A stretch of DNA of 64,000 bases, from positions 806,001 to 870,000 of the forward strand of contig NZ_AMWJ02000001.1 of assembly GCF_000319305.2 (NCBI RefSeq). The letters run 5' to 3'. This document shows, one piece after another, positions 10,608 through 19,425 of this stretch (the stretch's first letter is position 1; each line of letters begins with the position of its first letter). Both the position numbers and the translations under genes were made by a program. Source of the DNA: Pseudomonas bharatica CSV86. Lineage in GTDB: Bacteria > Pseudomonadota > Gammaproteobacteria > Pseudomonadales > Pseudomonadaceae. Below the pieces are notes generated by a model. It did not search any database. It saw nothing but the letters and a program-made list of their open reading frames with translations, and was not told the origin of the DNA.

Positions 10608-12415
10608 GCGGGCGATCCTCTAAAGCAAAAACGGGCGCGGGAGTATAAGGCCCCCCGCGCCCGATGTCCCGGTCGGATGACGATCAGCGCACCTTGCCGG
10701 CGCTCGGTAGCAGTTCCTCCTTGGTGAAGGCATCGACATCGATGACCTTGCGCCGCGCCGCTTCGGCCTCACGCAGTTTTTCCGCTTGTGCCGTGTCCAG
10801 CGCACCGCTGCGCAGCGCCGCGTCGATCAGCGACTCGCCGGCATCGACTGTGAATTCTCCGTTTTTCAGGGCATGGCGCAGGTTCTTGTGGGCGTCGGCA
10901 CTGTCGCCCAGCAACTGGCTGGCGTGCTGCAGCGCGCCTACCGGATCTTCTGGATCGGTCGGGCGGTAGCAGCCGTCGAGCAGCGCTTCCAGCGCCGGGT
11001 CCCCGGCACTGCGACCGATCAGTTCGGCGATTTCCGCGTCCAGTTCGTCGCTTGGCCCTGTATGCCGGCGGCCAAACGGGAACACCACCAGGCGCAACGC
11101 GCAGCCGAGCAGGCGGTTGGGGAAGTTGTCGAGCAGCCGGTCCAGCGCCTGTTCCGCCTGGCCGAGGCTTTCTTCCATGGCCCAGCGCAGCAGGGGTTGC
11201 AGATGCGAAGGGGAATTCAGGTCGTGGTAGCGCTTGAGCGCTGCCGAACCCAGGTACAGGTAGCTGAGAACATCACCCAGGCGCGCCGACAGGCGCTCCC
11301 GGCGTTTAAGTTCGCCACCGAGCAGCATCATGCACAGGTCGGCAAGCAGGGCAAAGGCTGCGGCCTGGCGGTTCAACGCGCGGAAGTAGCCCTGGCTCAG
11401 CGGGTCGCCGGGGACTTTCTCGAAATGCCCGAGGCCCAGCCCCAGCACCAGGGTACTTGCCGCATTGCCGACGGCGAAACCGATATGCTGCATCAGCAAC
11501 CGGTCGAATTCACGCAGCGCCTGATCACGGTCCTCGCGTCCGGCCAGGGCCATCTCCTTGAGCACGAACGGATGGCAGCGGATCGCGCCCTGGCCGAAGA
11601 TCATCAGGTTACGCGAAAGAATGTTGGCACCCTCCACGGTAATGAAGATCGGCGCCCCCTGCCAGTTGCGGCCCAGGTAGTTGTTCGGGCCCATGATGAT
11701 GCCCTTGCCGCCGTGGATATCCATGGCGTGCTGGATGCACTCGCGGCCGCGCTCGGTAAGGTGGTACTTGAGGATCGCCGACAGCACCGAGGGCTTTTCG
11801 CCCAGGTCCACCGCCTTGGCGGTGAGCAGGCGGGCGCTGTCCATCAGCCAGGCGTTGCCGCCGATGCGCGCCAGGGATTCCTGGATGCCTTCGAAGGCCG
11901 CCAGGGGCACGTTGAACTGTTCGCGGATCCGGGTGTACTGGCCACTGACCAGGCTGGTGAACTTGGCCGCGCCGGTACCCACGGCCGGCAGCGAGATCGA
12001 CCGGCCTACCGACAGGCAGTTCATCAGCATCATCCAGCCCTTGCCGAGCATGGCCTGGCCGCCGATGAGAAAGTCCAGCGGGATGAACACGTCCTTGCCT
12101 TCGTTGGGGCCGTTCATGAACGCCGCGCCGAGGGGCAGGTGGCGCTTGCCGATCTCGACGCCGGGCGTGTCGGTGGGGATCAGCGCCAGGCTGATGCCCA
12201 GTTCGTCTTCCTCGCCCAGCAGGTGCTCGGGGTCGTATGCCTTGAAGGCCAGGCCGAGCAGGGTTGCGACAGGTCCGAGGGTGATGTAGCGCTTTTCCCA
12301 GTTCAGGCGCAGGCCGATGACTTCTTCGCCTTTCCATTGGCCTTTGCAAATGATCCCGGTGTCCGGCATTGCACCGGCGTCGGAGCCGGCCAGCGGGCCG
12401 GTCAGGGCGAAACAG

Positions 12416-12423
12416 GGAATTTC
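12416..12423. repeat. 8-bp target duplication, one side
   Basis: GGAATTTC directly abuts the element here and again at 15409-15416. This is the direct duplication left by the transposition into fadE. Confidence 0.95.
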
Positions 12424-12440
12424 GGGTATACGGATTTAAT

Positions 12441-12484
12441 GGTTGATGGGGCACCTTTACCCCACCAACCTGATACCATTATCA
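12441..12484. other. Subterminal fold-back hairpins at the transposase end of the element
   Basis: GGTTGATGGGG and CCCCACCAACC pair around a short loop (12441-12470). Next to it, TGATA-CCAT-TATCA (12471-12484) overlaps the transposase stop codon. The first hairpin uses the inner part of the terminal repeat. It may end transcription, or mask the end from transcription entering from outside. The other copies carry the same structure. Confidence 0.55.
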
Positions 12485-13759
12485 GATGGTTGATAGATCG
12501 ACTCCGTAGTTGAGTTCCTCTGCGAAGTCCGGCAGTCCGTAACCGATGGTTTTCTTGTAGAAAGGAGAGACCTTCGCAGTCGGTGCCTTCTTCTTGTGCT
12601 TCGTGGTGTAGAGCATTCGTGCCCGCATCACCTCGAAGGAGTAACCGCGCCCTTCACGGTTCTTGTCCTTGGCCAGTCGGTTGATGGACTCCGTGTAAGC
12701 GTTGGTGACGGGCATGTCCGTCTCGAAGTAGGTCATGGTCTCTTCGCGCCAGTTTCCCACTGCCCTGACCAGATCGCTCCAGACTTCCTTTTGGCCCTTC
12801 GGGATGGTGGCTATCCACTCGTCCAGGGCGGCTTCTGCCTGGAGCCGTGTGGTGGCGTCCCAGATGCCGTAGAAGCGCTCCTTGTGCTCGTAGGCGGCCA
12901 GCAGTTGCGGGAACGCGCCTGTCCAGGTCTCCATGATGAGGCGCTCCCGGTCTGAGACTTCGTGAGCGCGTTTCAGCAGGATTTTCCGGTCTCCCTTGAG
13001 AGTCCGGCTCTGGGACGGTTTCAGCTCCTTTCTGAGGCCCTTGCGCACTCTCTCTAGGGCATCGTTGGCCATGCGCACCACATGGAACTTATCGACCACG
13101 ATACGGGCCTGGGGCAGCACAGCCTTGACCGCTGCCCGGTAGGGGTTCCACATGTCCATGCTGACGATCTCGACCTTCTGCCGGTCTTTCAGCTTCATCA
13201 GGTAGTTGGTCACCACGTCCTGGCGGCGGGTGGCCAGCAGGTCGAGCAGGGTTCGCTCCTCAATGTTGGTCAGAATGCAGCGGTAGCGCTTGTTCAGGTA
13301 TAGCTCGTCAATGCCCAGGATGCGGGGCGTCTCGAAGCGGTGCCAGCGCCCCAGGAACTCGGCGCGGGCGTTGAAGATGTCGCGCACCGTCTTCTCGTCC
13401 AGGCCGGTCTGTGCCGCCACAAAGGTGTAGGGGTGGTTGAAGGATTCCTTCTCCACGTACTCATGCAGCCGCAGTGTCATACGGAATCCGTCCACCATCT
13501 CCGGTAGCTGGGGCCTGAATGTTGTCTTGCAGGCCCGGCAGGTGTATCGGCGGCGGACCACCCAGAGAGTGACCCGCTTGCCGTGGATGGGCAGATCACG
13601 ATAGGGAACGTCACGCTTGCCGAACCGCACGAACTCACCCTGCACGCCGCACCCCTCGCAGGCTACTGGTGTAGGTGCTTCAAGCCGAAAATGTATGTCT
13701 TCATTCTGCTCATCAGAATCCACCAACTGGTACCCAGGAAGGCTTAACGAATTAATCAT
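12482..13759 (-). CDS. tnpA: ISL3-family transposase, copy 1
   Basis: The 425-residue protein has an N-terminal zinc-finger (C34/C37 and C74/C77), a helix-turn-helix region (about 95-135) and a DDE catalytic core. Likely catalytic residues are D151 (LGIDELYL), D223 (VVDKFHVV) and E357 (NAYTESINRLAK). All are present, so it should be active. The start lies 13 bases after the permease stop, with AAGG six bases before the ATG, so it is probably co-transcribed with the permease. That would place transposase expression under the element's own ArsR repressor. Four copies in the window give the same protein as far as they are visible. Confidence 0.95.
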   Translation of the reverse strand: MINSLSLPGYQLVDSDEQNEDIHFRLEAPTPVACEGCGVQGEFVRFGKRDVPYRDLPIHGKRVTLWVVRRRYTCRACKTTFRPQLPEMVDGFRMTLRLHEYVEKESFNHPYTFVAAQTGLDEKTVRDIFNARAEFLGRWHRFETPRILGIDELYLNKRYRCILTNIEERTLLDLLATRRQDVVTNYLMKLKDRQKVEIVSMDMWNPYRAAVKAVLPQARIVVDKFHVVRMANDALERVRKGLRKELKPSQSRTLKGDRKILLKRAHEVSDRERLIMETWTGAFPQLLAAYEHKERFYGIWDATTRLQAEAALDEWIATIPKGQKEVWSDLVRAVGNWREETMTYFETDMPVTNAYTESINRLAKDKNREGRGYSFEVMRARMLYTTKHKKKAPTAKVSPFYKKTIGYGLPDFAEELNYGVDLSTI

Positions 13760-13771
13760 CTCCCGCCTTGA

Positions 13772-14806
13772 TCAGAAAAACAGGTAGGTGGCGTAACCGG
13801 CAATCATCGCCATAGCAAAAATGACTGCTAAAAACGCCGCTAAAAGCTTCAGCGTGAACAAAGAGCGCAACAGAATGAGCTCAGTCAGGCTGGCTCCGGC
13901 ACTGCCGATGATCAACGCTAGCACCGTCCCGGCACCCACGCCTTTGGCCATCAGAGCCGCTGCCAGAGGTATGACGGCTTCAGCGCGAATATACAACGGC
14001 ACGCCGATGACAGCGGCAACTGGAATGGCAAAGGGATTATCTGGGCCTGCATACTGCTCCAATAAGTCAGTGGGCATGAAACCATAGATCACGCTGCCAA
14101 TCGCAATACCGATGAGCAGGTAAGGCAACACATCGATAAAGTCCGACCAAGCTTCCCGCCACACACCACTGTACTTCCCTTCTTTCTTAACCGTGACAGT
14201 GGGTTGACTGTCACAGCATTCGCTAGACGTAGAGACTGTTGTCTTCCTATCAGCCCCGCAAGAAGCCGTCTTCGGAGTGGTGTCGCAGCTGTTGGTGCCG
14301 CAACTCGATGCGGTCGATGTAGCACTGCACGGGCTTGCTGATGAACTACATCCACTGCTCTCTTGTGTCGCCGTCCGGCGCACATAACGCTCGAAGCCAA
14401 GCGTGTGAAGCAGCCATCCGGCACCTACCGCGACCACCAAAGCGGCGAGCACATAGATAGCAGTAAGTGTCCATCCAAACGTGGCAACCAGCAGGCCGAC
14501 GACGATAGGATTCAGCAACGGAGATGAGAAAAGAAACACCATCATCGGCCCAAAACCGGCCCGTGCCCGAATCAACCCTTTCAACATGGGGATAGTCGAG
14601 CAACTACAGAAGGGCGTTATAGCTCCTAAACCAGCAGCAAGAAAATAGCCTCGCTTCCCACTGGAAGTCAGTAACGCTTCCACCTTGGATGGTGGGATGT
14701 GACGTTGAAGAACTCCGACCAGCAAGCTAATGCCAATGAATAAAACCGATAGCTCGATAGCGAGAAAGGCGAACATGCCTAGAGCGTCTTGGAGTTGAGA
14801 TGACAT
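13772..14806 (-). CDS. ArsP/DUF318-type permease with cysteine-rich linker, copy 1
   Basis: The 344-residue inner-membrane protein has two hydrophobic halves of about four segments each. The first half carries ITPFCSCSTIP (C67, C69), the signature of the DUF318/ArsP permeases. A hydrophilic linker (about 145-215) holds seven cysteines: 153, 160, 169, 174, 183, 197 and 198. Characterised ArsP proteins export trivalent organoarsenicals such as methylarsenite. Export of a soft metalloid or metal is therefore likely, but the exact substrate is inference. AGGAG lies 10 bases upstream of the ATG. It is divergent from arsR and upstream of tnpA in one unit. A+T-richer than its chromosomal neighbours, which fits a foreign origin. 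Confidence 0.88.
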   Translation of the reverse strand: MSSQLQDALGMFAFLAIELSVLFIGISLLVGVLQRHIPPSKVEALLTSSGKRGYFLAAGLGAITPFCSCSTIPMLKGLIRARAGFGPMMVFLFSSPLLNPIVVGLLVATFGWTLTAIYVLAALVVAVGAGWLLHTLGFERYVRRTATQESSGCSSSASPCSATSTASSCGTNSCDTTPKTASCGADRKTTVSTSSECCDSQPTVTVKKEGKYSGVWREAWSDFIDVLPYLLIGIAIGSVIYGFMPTDLLEQYAGPDNPFAIPVAAVIGVPLYIRAEAVIPLAAALMAKGVGAGTVLALIIGSAGASLTELILLRSLFTLKLLAAFLAVIFAMAMIAGYATYLFF

Positions 14807-14822
14807 TCAATATTACTCCTAT

Positions 14823-14904
14823 ATTTCTAGTATTGTCGAAATGATGTACGCAGCCTACTTGCGTTTATCCGACCTGTCAACTATAATTCTAGAAACATCG
14901 AATT
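14823..14904. promoter_or_regulatory. Divergent arsR/permease promoters with paired operators, copy 1
   Basis: The two 20-bp palindromes described in detail for copy A lie at 14823-14842 (permease side) and 14885-14904 (arsR side). The sequence is the reverse complement of the copy A region. Confidence 0.7.
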
Positions 14905-14917
14905 ATTGGGGCGTGCT

Positions 14918-15232
14918 ATGGATCACGAAAAGGTTGCAGCCAGCTTAGCTGAGCTAGGGAATAGTCACCGACTGTCCGTGTTCCGCTTTCTGGTCAAAGC
15001 TGGCCATGATGGGGCTTCGGTCGGAGATATCCAGAAGGGGCTGGGTATTCCTGCTTCGACGCTATCACATCACCTTGCGCGCATGGCCAAGGTAGGGCTG
15101 ATCCGGCAGGAGAAACATAGCCGCACGATTGTCTGTATACCCGAGTATGGGCACCTAGAGAATTTGATCGGTTTCTTACAAGAGGAATGTTGTGCAGGTG
15201 TCCGGATTGCGCATGAACCAGAACCGCTTTGA
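14918..15232 (+). CDS. arsR: ArsR-family metalloid-responsive repressor, copy 1
   Basis: A 104-residue winged-helix repressor. The recognition helix region is GIPASTLSHHLARMAKVGLI, typical of ArsR/SmtB proteins. It lacks the classical ELCVCDL box. Instead it has C73, C91 and C92, spaced 18 and 19 apart. As I recall, that is the spacing of Cys83/101/102 in the methylarsenite-responsive repressor of Shewanella putrefaciens. It should bind the two nearby palindromes and release them when metalloid binds. I start at ATG 14918; an in-frame TTG at 14906 would add four residues and overlaps the operator flank. Divergent from the permease. Confidence 0.9.
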   Translation: MDHEKVAASLAELGNSHRLSVFRFLVKAGHDGASVGDIQKGLGIPASTLSHHLARMAKVGLIRQEKHSRTIVCIPEYGHLENLIGFLQEECCAGVRIAHEPEPL

Positions 15233-15408
15233 CGCTTGCCCAGCTCTCGCTGTCCTCCCTAGTCAGCATCGCTATGAAGACTCAGGCGAAGGTGGAAACA
15301 GAAAATTGGCAGTAGAGTAGGCTGAAGAGGATCAATCAGATAATCCGCTGAGAAAGATTTTCTTCTTTACATCTTTGGCATTTTATCAACCAGAAATTCC
15401 GGATACCC

Positions 15409-15416
15409 GGAATTTC
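15409..15416. repeat. 8-bp target duplication, other side
   Basis: GGAATTTC, identical to 12416-12423. It defines the outer edge of copy 1. Confidence 0.95.
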
Positions 15417-16300
15417 TTCGCCACGGGCCAGGCGCGGCAGGTAGTGGTTGCGCTGCTCATCAGTACCGTAATGCAGCAGCAATTCTGCTGGGCCGAGCGA
15501 GTTGGGGACCATCACGGTCGAGGCCAGGTCACCGCTGCGGGTGGCCAGCTTCATCGCCACCTGGGAATGGGCGTAGGCGGAAAAACCTTTGCCTCCGTAC
15601 TCCTTGGGGATGATCAGGGCGAAGAATCCATGGGTCTTGATGTGCTCCCAGGCCTGTGCTGGCAGGTCCATGTCCTGACCGATCTGCCAGTCGCTGACCA
15701 TGGCGCAGAGTTCTTCCGTGGGGCCGTCGATGAACGCCTGTTCTTCCACGGTGAGTTCAGGCTTCGAGTAGCCCAGCAGGGTGTTCCAGTTCGGGCGGCC
15801 GCTGAACAGTTCCCCGTCCCACCACACGGTGCCGGCGTCTATGGCTTCGCGCTCGGTGACCGACATCGGCGGAAGGGTGCGCTGGAACCAGGCGAACAGC
15901 GGCGCGGTGAGCAGCTTGCGGCGCAGGTCTGGAAGCAACAGGGGCGCGGCGATGGCGGCGACCATCAGCAACAGCACGAAGACCAGCCAGCCCGGTGCCC
16001 GCGAAAAGATGCCCATGGCAATCACATAGGCCGCCACCAGTGCCAGGGCGGGCAGGGCGGGGGTACGGCGATGCGCGAGCCAGGCGGCCCCGAGTACGAG
16101 CACAAGCAACCACAACAGCAACATAGTCTTTCCTCCTGGAAACCTTTCACGTGTCAGGACATCCGTCAGAGCGTAGTCGGTCTCTGCGCAACGGCCTCGT
16201 CTGAACAGTGACAGGTCCTTTCCAAAGGAGTTCGGCGGCGGTTGCCTGGGCAGCGAGCTGGGGTAGACTGGGCCTCCCTCGCAGGTAACAGGATGTAAAA

Positions 16301-16924
16301 ATGCTCAAGATCTGGGGTCGGAAAAATTCCAGCAACGTACGCAAGGTGCTGTGGTGCGCGCAGGAGCTGGGGTTGCAGTACGAGGCGGTGGATGCCGGTG
16401 GAGCGTTCGGCGTGGTCAACGAGCCGCACTACCGCGCACTCAATCCCAATGGTGTGGTGCCAACGATAGAGGACGACGGGCTGGTGCTCTGGGAGTCCAA
16501 CACTATCGTGCGCTACCTGGGTGCCAGGTACGCTCCCGGTACCTCCTGGTATCCCGAGGATCCGGTGGTGCGGGCCAAGGCGGAGAAATGGATGGACTGG
16601 ACCACCTCGTCCCTGGCCACGCCGTTCCGCCCCCTGTTCTGGGGCATCCTGCGTACGCCACCGGACCAGCAGGACTGGGTGGCGATCAACGCGGCGCAGA
16701 AGGCCTGTGCACACTTGTTGTCGATCGCCGACGAGGCCCTGGCCTCCCAGCCGTTCCTGTCCGGCCAGGAAGTGGGCATGGGCGACATCCCCTTGGGCTG
16801 CTTCGTCTACGCCTGGTTCGAGATGCCCATCGAGCGTCCGCAGATGCGTCATCTGCGCGCCTGGTACGATCGTCTGCGCGAACGCCCGGCCTACCAGGCG
16901 GCGGTGATGACCGCGTTGACCTGA
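16301..16924 (+). CDS. Glutathione S-transferase
   Basis: The 207-residue protein has a thioredoxin-like N-terminal domain (LKIWGRKNSSNVRKVLWCAQELGL) with the glutathione-site motifs GVVPTIEDDG and LWESNTIVRYL, then an all-helical C-terminal domain with GMGDIPLGCFVYAW. The serine/asparagine at SSNV is in the place of the usual activating residue. Its substrate is unknown. CAGGA lies shortly upstream of the ATG. It is divergent from fadE and upstream of an ABC exporter, the same order I recall from P. aeruginosa. Confidence 0.9.
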   Translation: MLKIWGRKNSSNVRKVLWCAQELGLQYEAVDAGGAFGVVNEPHYRALNPNGVVPTIEDDGLVLWESNTIVRYLGARYAPGTSWYPEDPVVRAKAEKWMDWTTSSLATPFRPLFWGILRTPPDQQDWVAINAAQKACAHLLSIADEALASQPFLSGQEVGMGDIPLGCFVYAWFEMPIERPQMRHLRAWYDRLRERPAYQAAVMTALT

Positions 16925-17068
16925 TCGTTTCGCTCGATGTGATAGTTAATATCGATAGAGTTGACTGTACTTGTGCGGCCAAGGTGAGCACCATGGCCGC
17001 ATTTCTCCTGGCCGGTATGCCCGGCTAGGCAGATTTCCCGAACAATTCCAAAGGTACGCGGACCCGCC

Positions 17069-18001
17069 ATGAGTTCAGCCCTGTCCATTCGGCAGCTAAC
17101 CAAGACCTACGGCAATGGCTTCCAGGCCCTCAAGGGCATCGACCTGGATGTCGCCGAGGGCGACTTCTTTGCCTTGCTGGGCCCCAACGGTGCCGGCAAA
17201 TCCACCACCATCGGCATTCTTTCGACCCTGGTGAACAAGACCAGCGGCAGCGTCAGTGTCTTCGGGCATGACCTTGATCGCCAGCCTGCCGCGCTCAAGC
17301 GCAGCATCGGCGTGGTGCCCCAGGAGTTCAACTTCAACCAGTTCGAAAAGACCTTCGACATCGTCGTGACCCAGGCGGGTTACTACGGCATTCCGGCGAA
17401 GGTCGCCAAGGAGCGCGCCGAGCAGTACCTGACCCAACTGGGCCTGTGGGAAAAGCGTGACGTGCCTTCCCGCTCGCTGTCAGGCGGCATGAAGCGCCGC
17501 CTGATGATCGCCCGGGCGCTGATCCATCAGCCGCGCCTGCTGATCCTCGACGAGCCCACCGCCGGTGTCGACATCGAGCTGCGCCGGTCGATGTGGAGTT
17601 TCCTCACCGAACTGAACCAGCAGGGCATTACCATCATCCTCACCACCCATTACCTGGAGGAGGCCGAGCAGCTGTGCCGCAACATCGGCATCATCGACCA
17701 CGGCACCATCGTCGAGAACACCAGCATGCGCCAGTTGCTGGGCAAGCTGCATGTCGAAACCTTTGTCCTCGACCTGCGCCATGACCTGGCCCAGGCTCCG
17801 CAACTGGCCGGCTACCCGTGTCGCCTTATCAATGCCCATACCTTGGAAGTCCAGGTGGACAAGGATGCAGGCATCACTGCGCTGTTCACTCAGCTGGCTT
17901 TGCAGAACATCGAAGTGACCAGCCTGCGCAACAAGACCAACCGTCTCGAGGAGCTGTTCGTGTCCCTGGTTGAAAAGAATCTGTCCAAGGTGGCGATATG
18001 A
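17069..18001 (+). CDS. ABC exporter ATP-binding protein (YadG-like)
   Basis: The 310-residue protein is a complete ABC ATPase: Walker A GPNGAGKSTT, signature LSGGMKRRLMIARAL, Walker B LLILDEPTAGVD and switch histidine TTHYLEEAE. It belongs to the group paired with ABC-2 type permeases (YadG/YadH and NodI/NodJ). The C-terminal extension of about 80 residues is usual for this group. Stop and start overlap with the permease gene (ATGA), so the pair is coupled. Substrate unknown. Confidence 0.92.
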   Translation: MSSALSIRQLTKTYGNGFQALKGIDLDVAEGDFFALLGPNGAGKSTTIGILSTLVNKTSGSVSVFGHDLDRQPAALKRSIGVVPQEFNFNQFEKTFDIVVTQAGYYGIPAKVAKERAEQYLTQLGLWEKRDVPSRSLSGGMKRRLMIARALIHQPRLLILDEPTAGVDIELRRSMWSFLTELNQQGITIILTTHYLEEAEQLCRNIGIIDHGTIVENTSMRQLLGKLHVETFVLDLRHDLAQAPQLAGYPCRLINAHTLEVQVDKDAGITALFTQLALQNIEVTSLRNKTNRLEELFVSLVEKNLSKVAI

Positions 18002-18777
18002 GTTCGGAACTGCGCGCCAACCTGGTCGCCCTCAACACCATCGTCTACCGCGAAGTACGCCGTTTCACCCGGATCTGGCCGCAGACCCTGCTGCCGCCGG
18101 CGATTACCATGGTCCTGTACTTCGTGATCTTCGGTAACCTGATCGGCCGCCAGATCGGCGACATGGGCGGCTTCAGCTACATGGAGTACATCGTGCCGGG
18201 CCTGATCATGATGTCGGTGATCACCAACTCCTACGGCAACGTGGTTTCCAGCTTCTTCGGCAGCAAGTTCCAGCGCTCGATCGAGGAACTGATGGTCTCG
18301 CCGGTGTCGCCGCACACCATCCTGATGGGCTACACCCTGGGCGGTGTCCTGCGCGGGCTTGCAGTCGGAGTGATCGTGACGCTGCTGTCGCTGTTCTTCA
18401 CCCATCTGCAGGTGCATCACCTGGGCATCACCGTGCTGGTGGTGCTGCTCACCGCGACCATCTTCTCGCTGCTCGGCTTCATCAATGCGGTGTTCGCGCG
18501 GAATTTCGACGATATCTCGATCATTCCGACCTTCGTCCTGACGCCGCTGACCTACCTGGGCGGGGTGTTCTACTCGATCAACCTGCTGCCGCCGTTCTGG
18601 CAGACCGTGTCGCTGGCCAACCCGGTGCTGCACATGGTCAATTCTTTCCGCTATGGCATCCTCGGCGTGTCCGACATCCGCATCGGCGTGGCCATCACCT
18701 TCATGCTGATCGCCACCGCCGTGCTGTATTTCGGCTGCGTCCGGCTACTGGTCAGTGGGCGCGGAATGCGCAGCTGA
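17998..18777 (+). CDS. ABC-2 type permease (YadH-like)
   Basis: The 259-residue inner-membrane protein has six predicted membrane segments and the ABC-2 landmarks MEYIVPGLIMMSVI and TPLTYLGGVFYSINLLPPFW. It forms a transporter with the ATPase encoded just upstream. The 3' end overlaps the convergent DUF2062 gene by 33 bases. Confidence 0.92.
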   Translation: MSSELRANLVALNTIVYREVRRFTRIWPQTLLPPAITMVLYFVIFGNLIGRQIGDMGGFSYMEYIVPGLIMMSVITNSYGNVVSSFFGSKFQRSIEELMVSPVSPHTILMGYTLGGVLRGLAVGVIVTLLSLFFTHLQVHHLGITVLVVLLTATIFSLLGFINAVFARNFDDISIIPTFVLTPLTYLGGVFYSINLLPPFWQTVSLANPVLHMVNSFRYGILGVSDIRIGVAITFMLIATAVLYFGCVRLLVSGRGMRS

Positions 18778-19284
18778 TCTCGCCTTGCGCCGGCGCCACT
18801 GCCTGCCCACCCACCAGCGCCAATAGAGCATGGTCAGGCAGTAGGCGAGGGCGCCCAGCAGCAGCCCGCAGACCACCGAGCCGAGCAGGAAGGGTTGCCA
18901 CAGGGTCGACAACTGCTCGGTGATCCAGTCGAAGGTGATTTCCTCGGGCAGGGTGCGTGGAGGAATGCCCATGAGCCAGGCGCCCATCTGGTAGGTGCAG
19001 TAGAACACCGGGGGCATGGTGATGGGATTGGTCAGCCAGACCAGGCTGACGGCGATGGGCATGTTGCCGCGCACCAGGATCGCCAGGCTGGCGGCCAGCA
19101 GCATCTGCATCGGGATCGGAATGAACGCGGCGAACAGGCCTACCGCCATGGCCCGGGCCACCGAATGGCGGTTCAAGTGCCAGAGGTTGGCGTCATGCAG
19201 CAGCCGACCGAGAAAACGTAAGGATTTATGTTCCCGGATGCTCGTCGGATCGGGCATGTAGCGTTTAAAAAGTCGACGCGGCAT
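18745..19284 (-). CDS. DUF2062 membrane protein
   Basis: The 179-residue protein begins MPRRLFKRYMPDPTSIREHK. It has two or three membrane segments, with the conserved stretch GLFAAFIPIPMQMLLAASLA and LTNPITMPPVFY typical of DUF2062. The C-terminus is strongly basic (WRWWVGRQWRRRKARS). The family role is unknown. The frame extends 12 codons further upstream, but the start at 19284 matches the family N-terminus. It overlaps the ABC permease gene end to end. Confidence 0.85.
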   Translation of the reverse strand: MPRRLFKRYMPDPTSIREHKSLRFLGRLLHDANLWHLNRHSVARAMAVGLFAAFIPIPMQMLLAASLAILVRGNMPIAVSLVWLTNPITMPPVFYCTYQMGAWLMGIPPRTLPEEITFDWITEQLSTLWQPFLLGSVVCGLLLGALAYCLTMLYWRWWVGRQWRRRKARSAAHSAPTDQ

Positions 19285-19425
19285 GTGGGGTCTCGGCGTT
19301 CGGAAGGGGCAAGTATGCACCTATTACAAACTGTGCCCATTCAGACTTTGTGACAATTAATAAGTGAGCCCCGCTTCGCCATAGGCTAAGCCTGCGAGGT
19401 CATGGTTTTATCCGGGGTTCAACCG

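Larger units (their letters stand above)
12424..15408 (-). mobile_element. ISL3-family insertion element with arsR and permease passengers, copy 1 (in fadE)
   Basis: Length 2,985 bp. The ends begin GGGTATACGGATTT and GGGTATCCGGAATT, and share TGGTTGAT at positions 17-24; 20 of the first 24 positions match. An 8-bp duplication flanks it. Contents, in element orientation: arsR divergent from a permease, then the transposase. Family assignment rests on the ISL3-type transposase, the GG-starting ends and the 8-bp duplication, all typical of ISL3. It resembles the ISPpu12/ISPst2 type of ISL3 elements that carry extra genes; the exact name needs ISfinder. The same element occurs three more times from 55.4 kb on. 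This copy is in reverse orientation relative to those. Confidence 0.96.
10684..16124 (-). pseudogene. fadE: FadE-type acyl-CoA dehydrogenase gene, split by an insertion element
   Basis: The 5' part (16124 to 15409) encodes an N-terminal membrane region (about 1-60) and residues to GEEIP. The 3' part (12415 to 10684) resumes at CFALTGPLAGSDAGAMPDTG and runs to the end. Joining them after removing the element and one copy of the 8-bp duplication gives 2,448 bases, an uninterrupted 815-residue protein, close to the 814 of E. coli FadE. FadE performs the first, FAD-dependent step of fatty-acid beta-oxidation at the inner membrane. As it stands, the 5' frame reads into the element and stops after about 262 residues, and the 3' frame has no evident promoter, so the gene should be inactive. 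GGAGGAAAG precedes the original start. Genomes of this group usually hold other acyl-CoA dehydrogenases. Confidence 0.93.

Noticed and set aside
10684..12369. The fadE 3' half as a stand-alone 561-residue gene
   Set aside because: It lacks the N-terminal domain, a promoter and a ribosome site, and joins in frame to the 5' half.
10786..12513. Long plus-strand frame opposite the fadE 3' half
   Set aside because: Shadow of fadE caused by codon bias; it runs across the edge of the insertion element, which a real gene would not.
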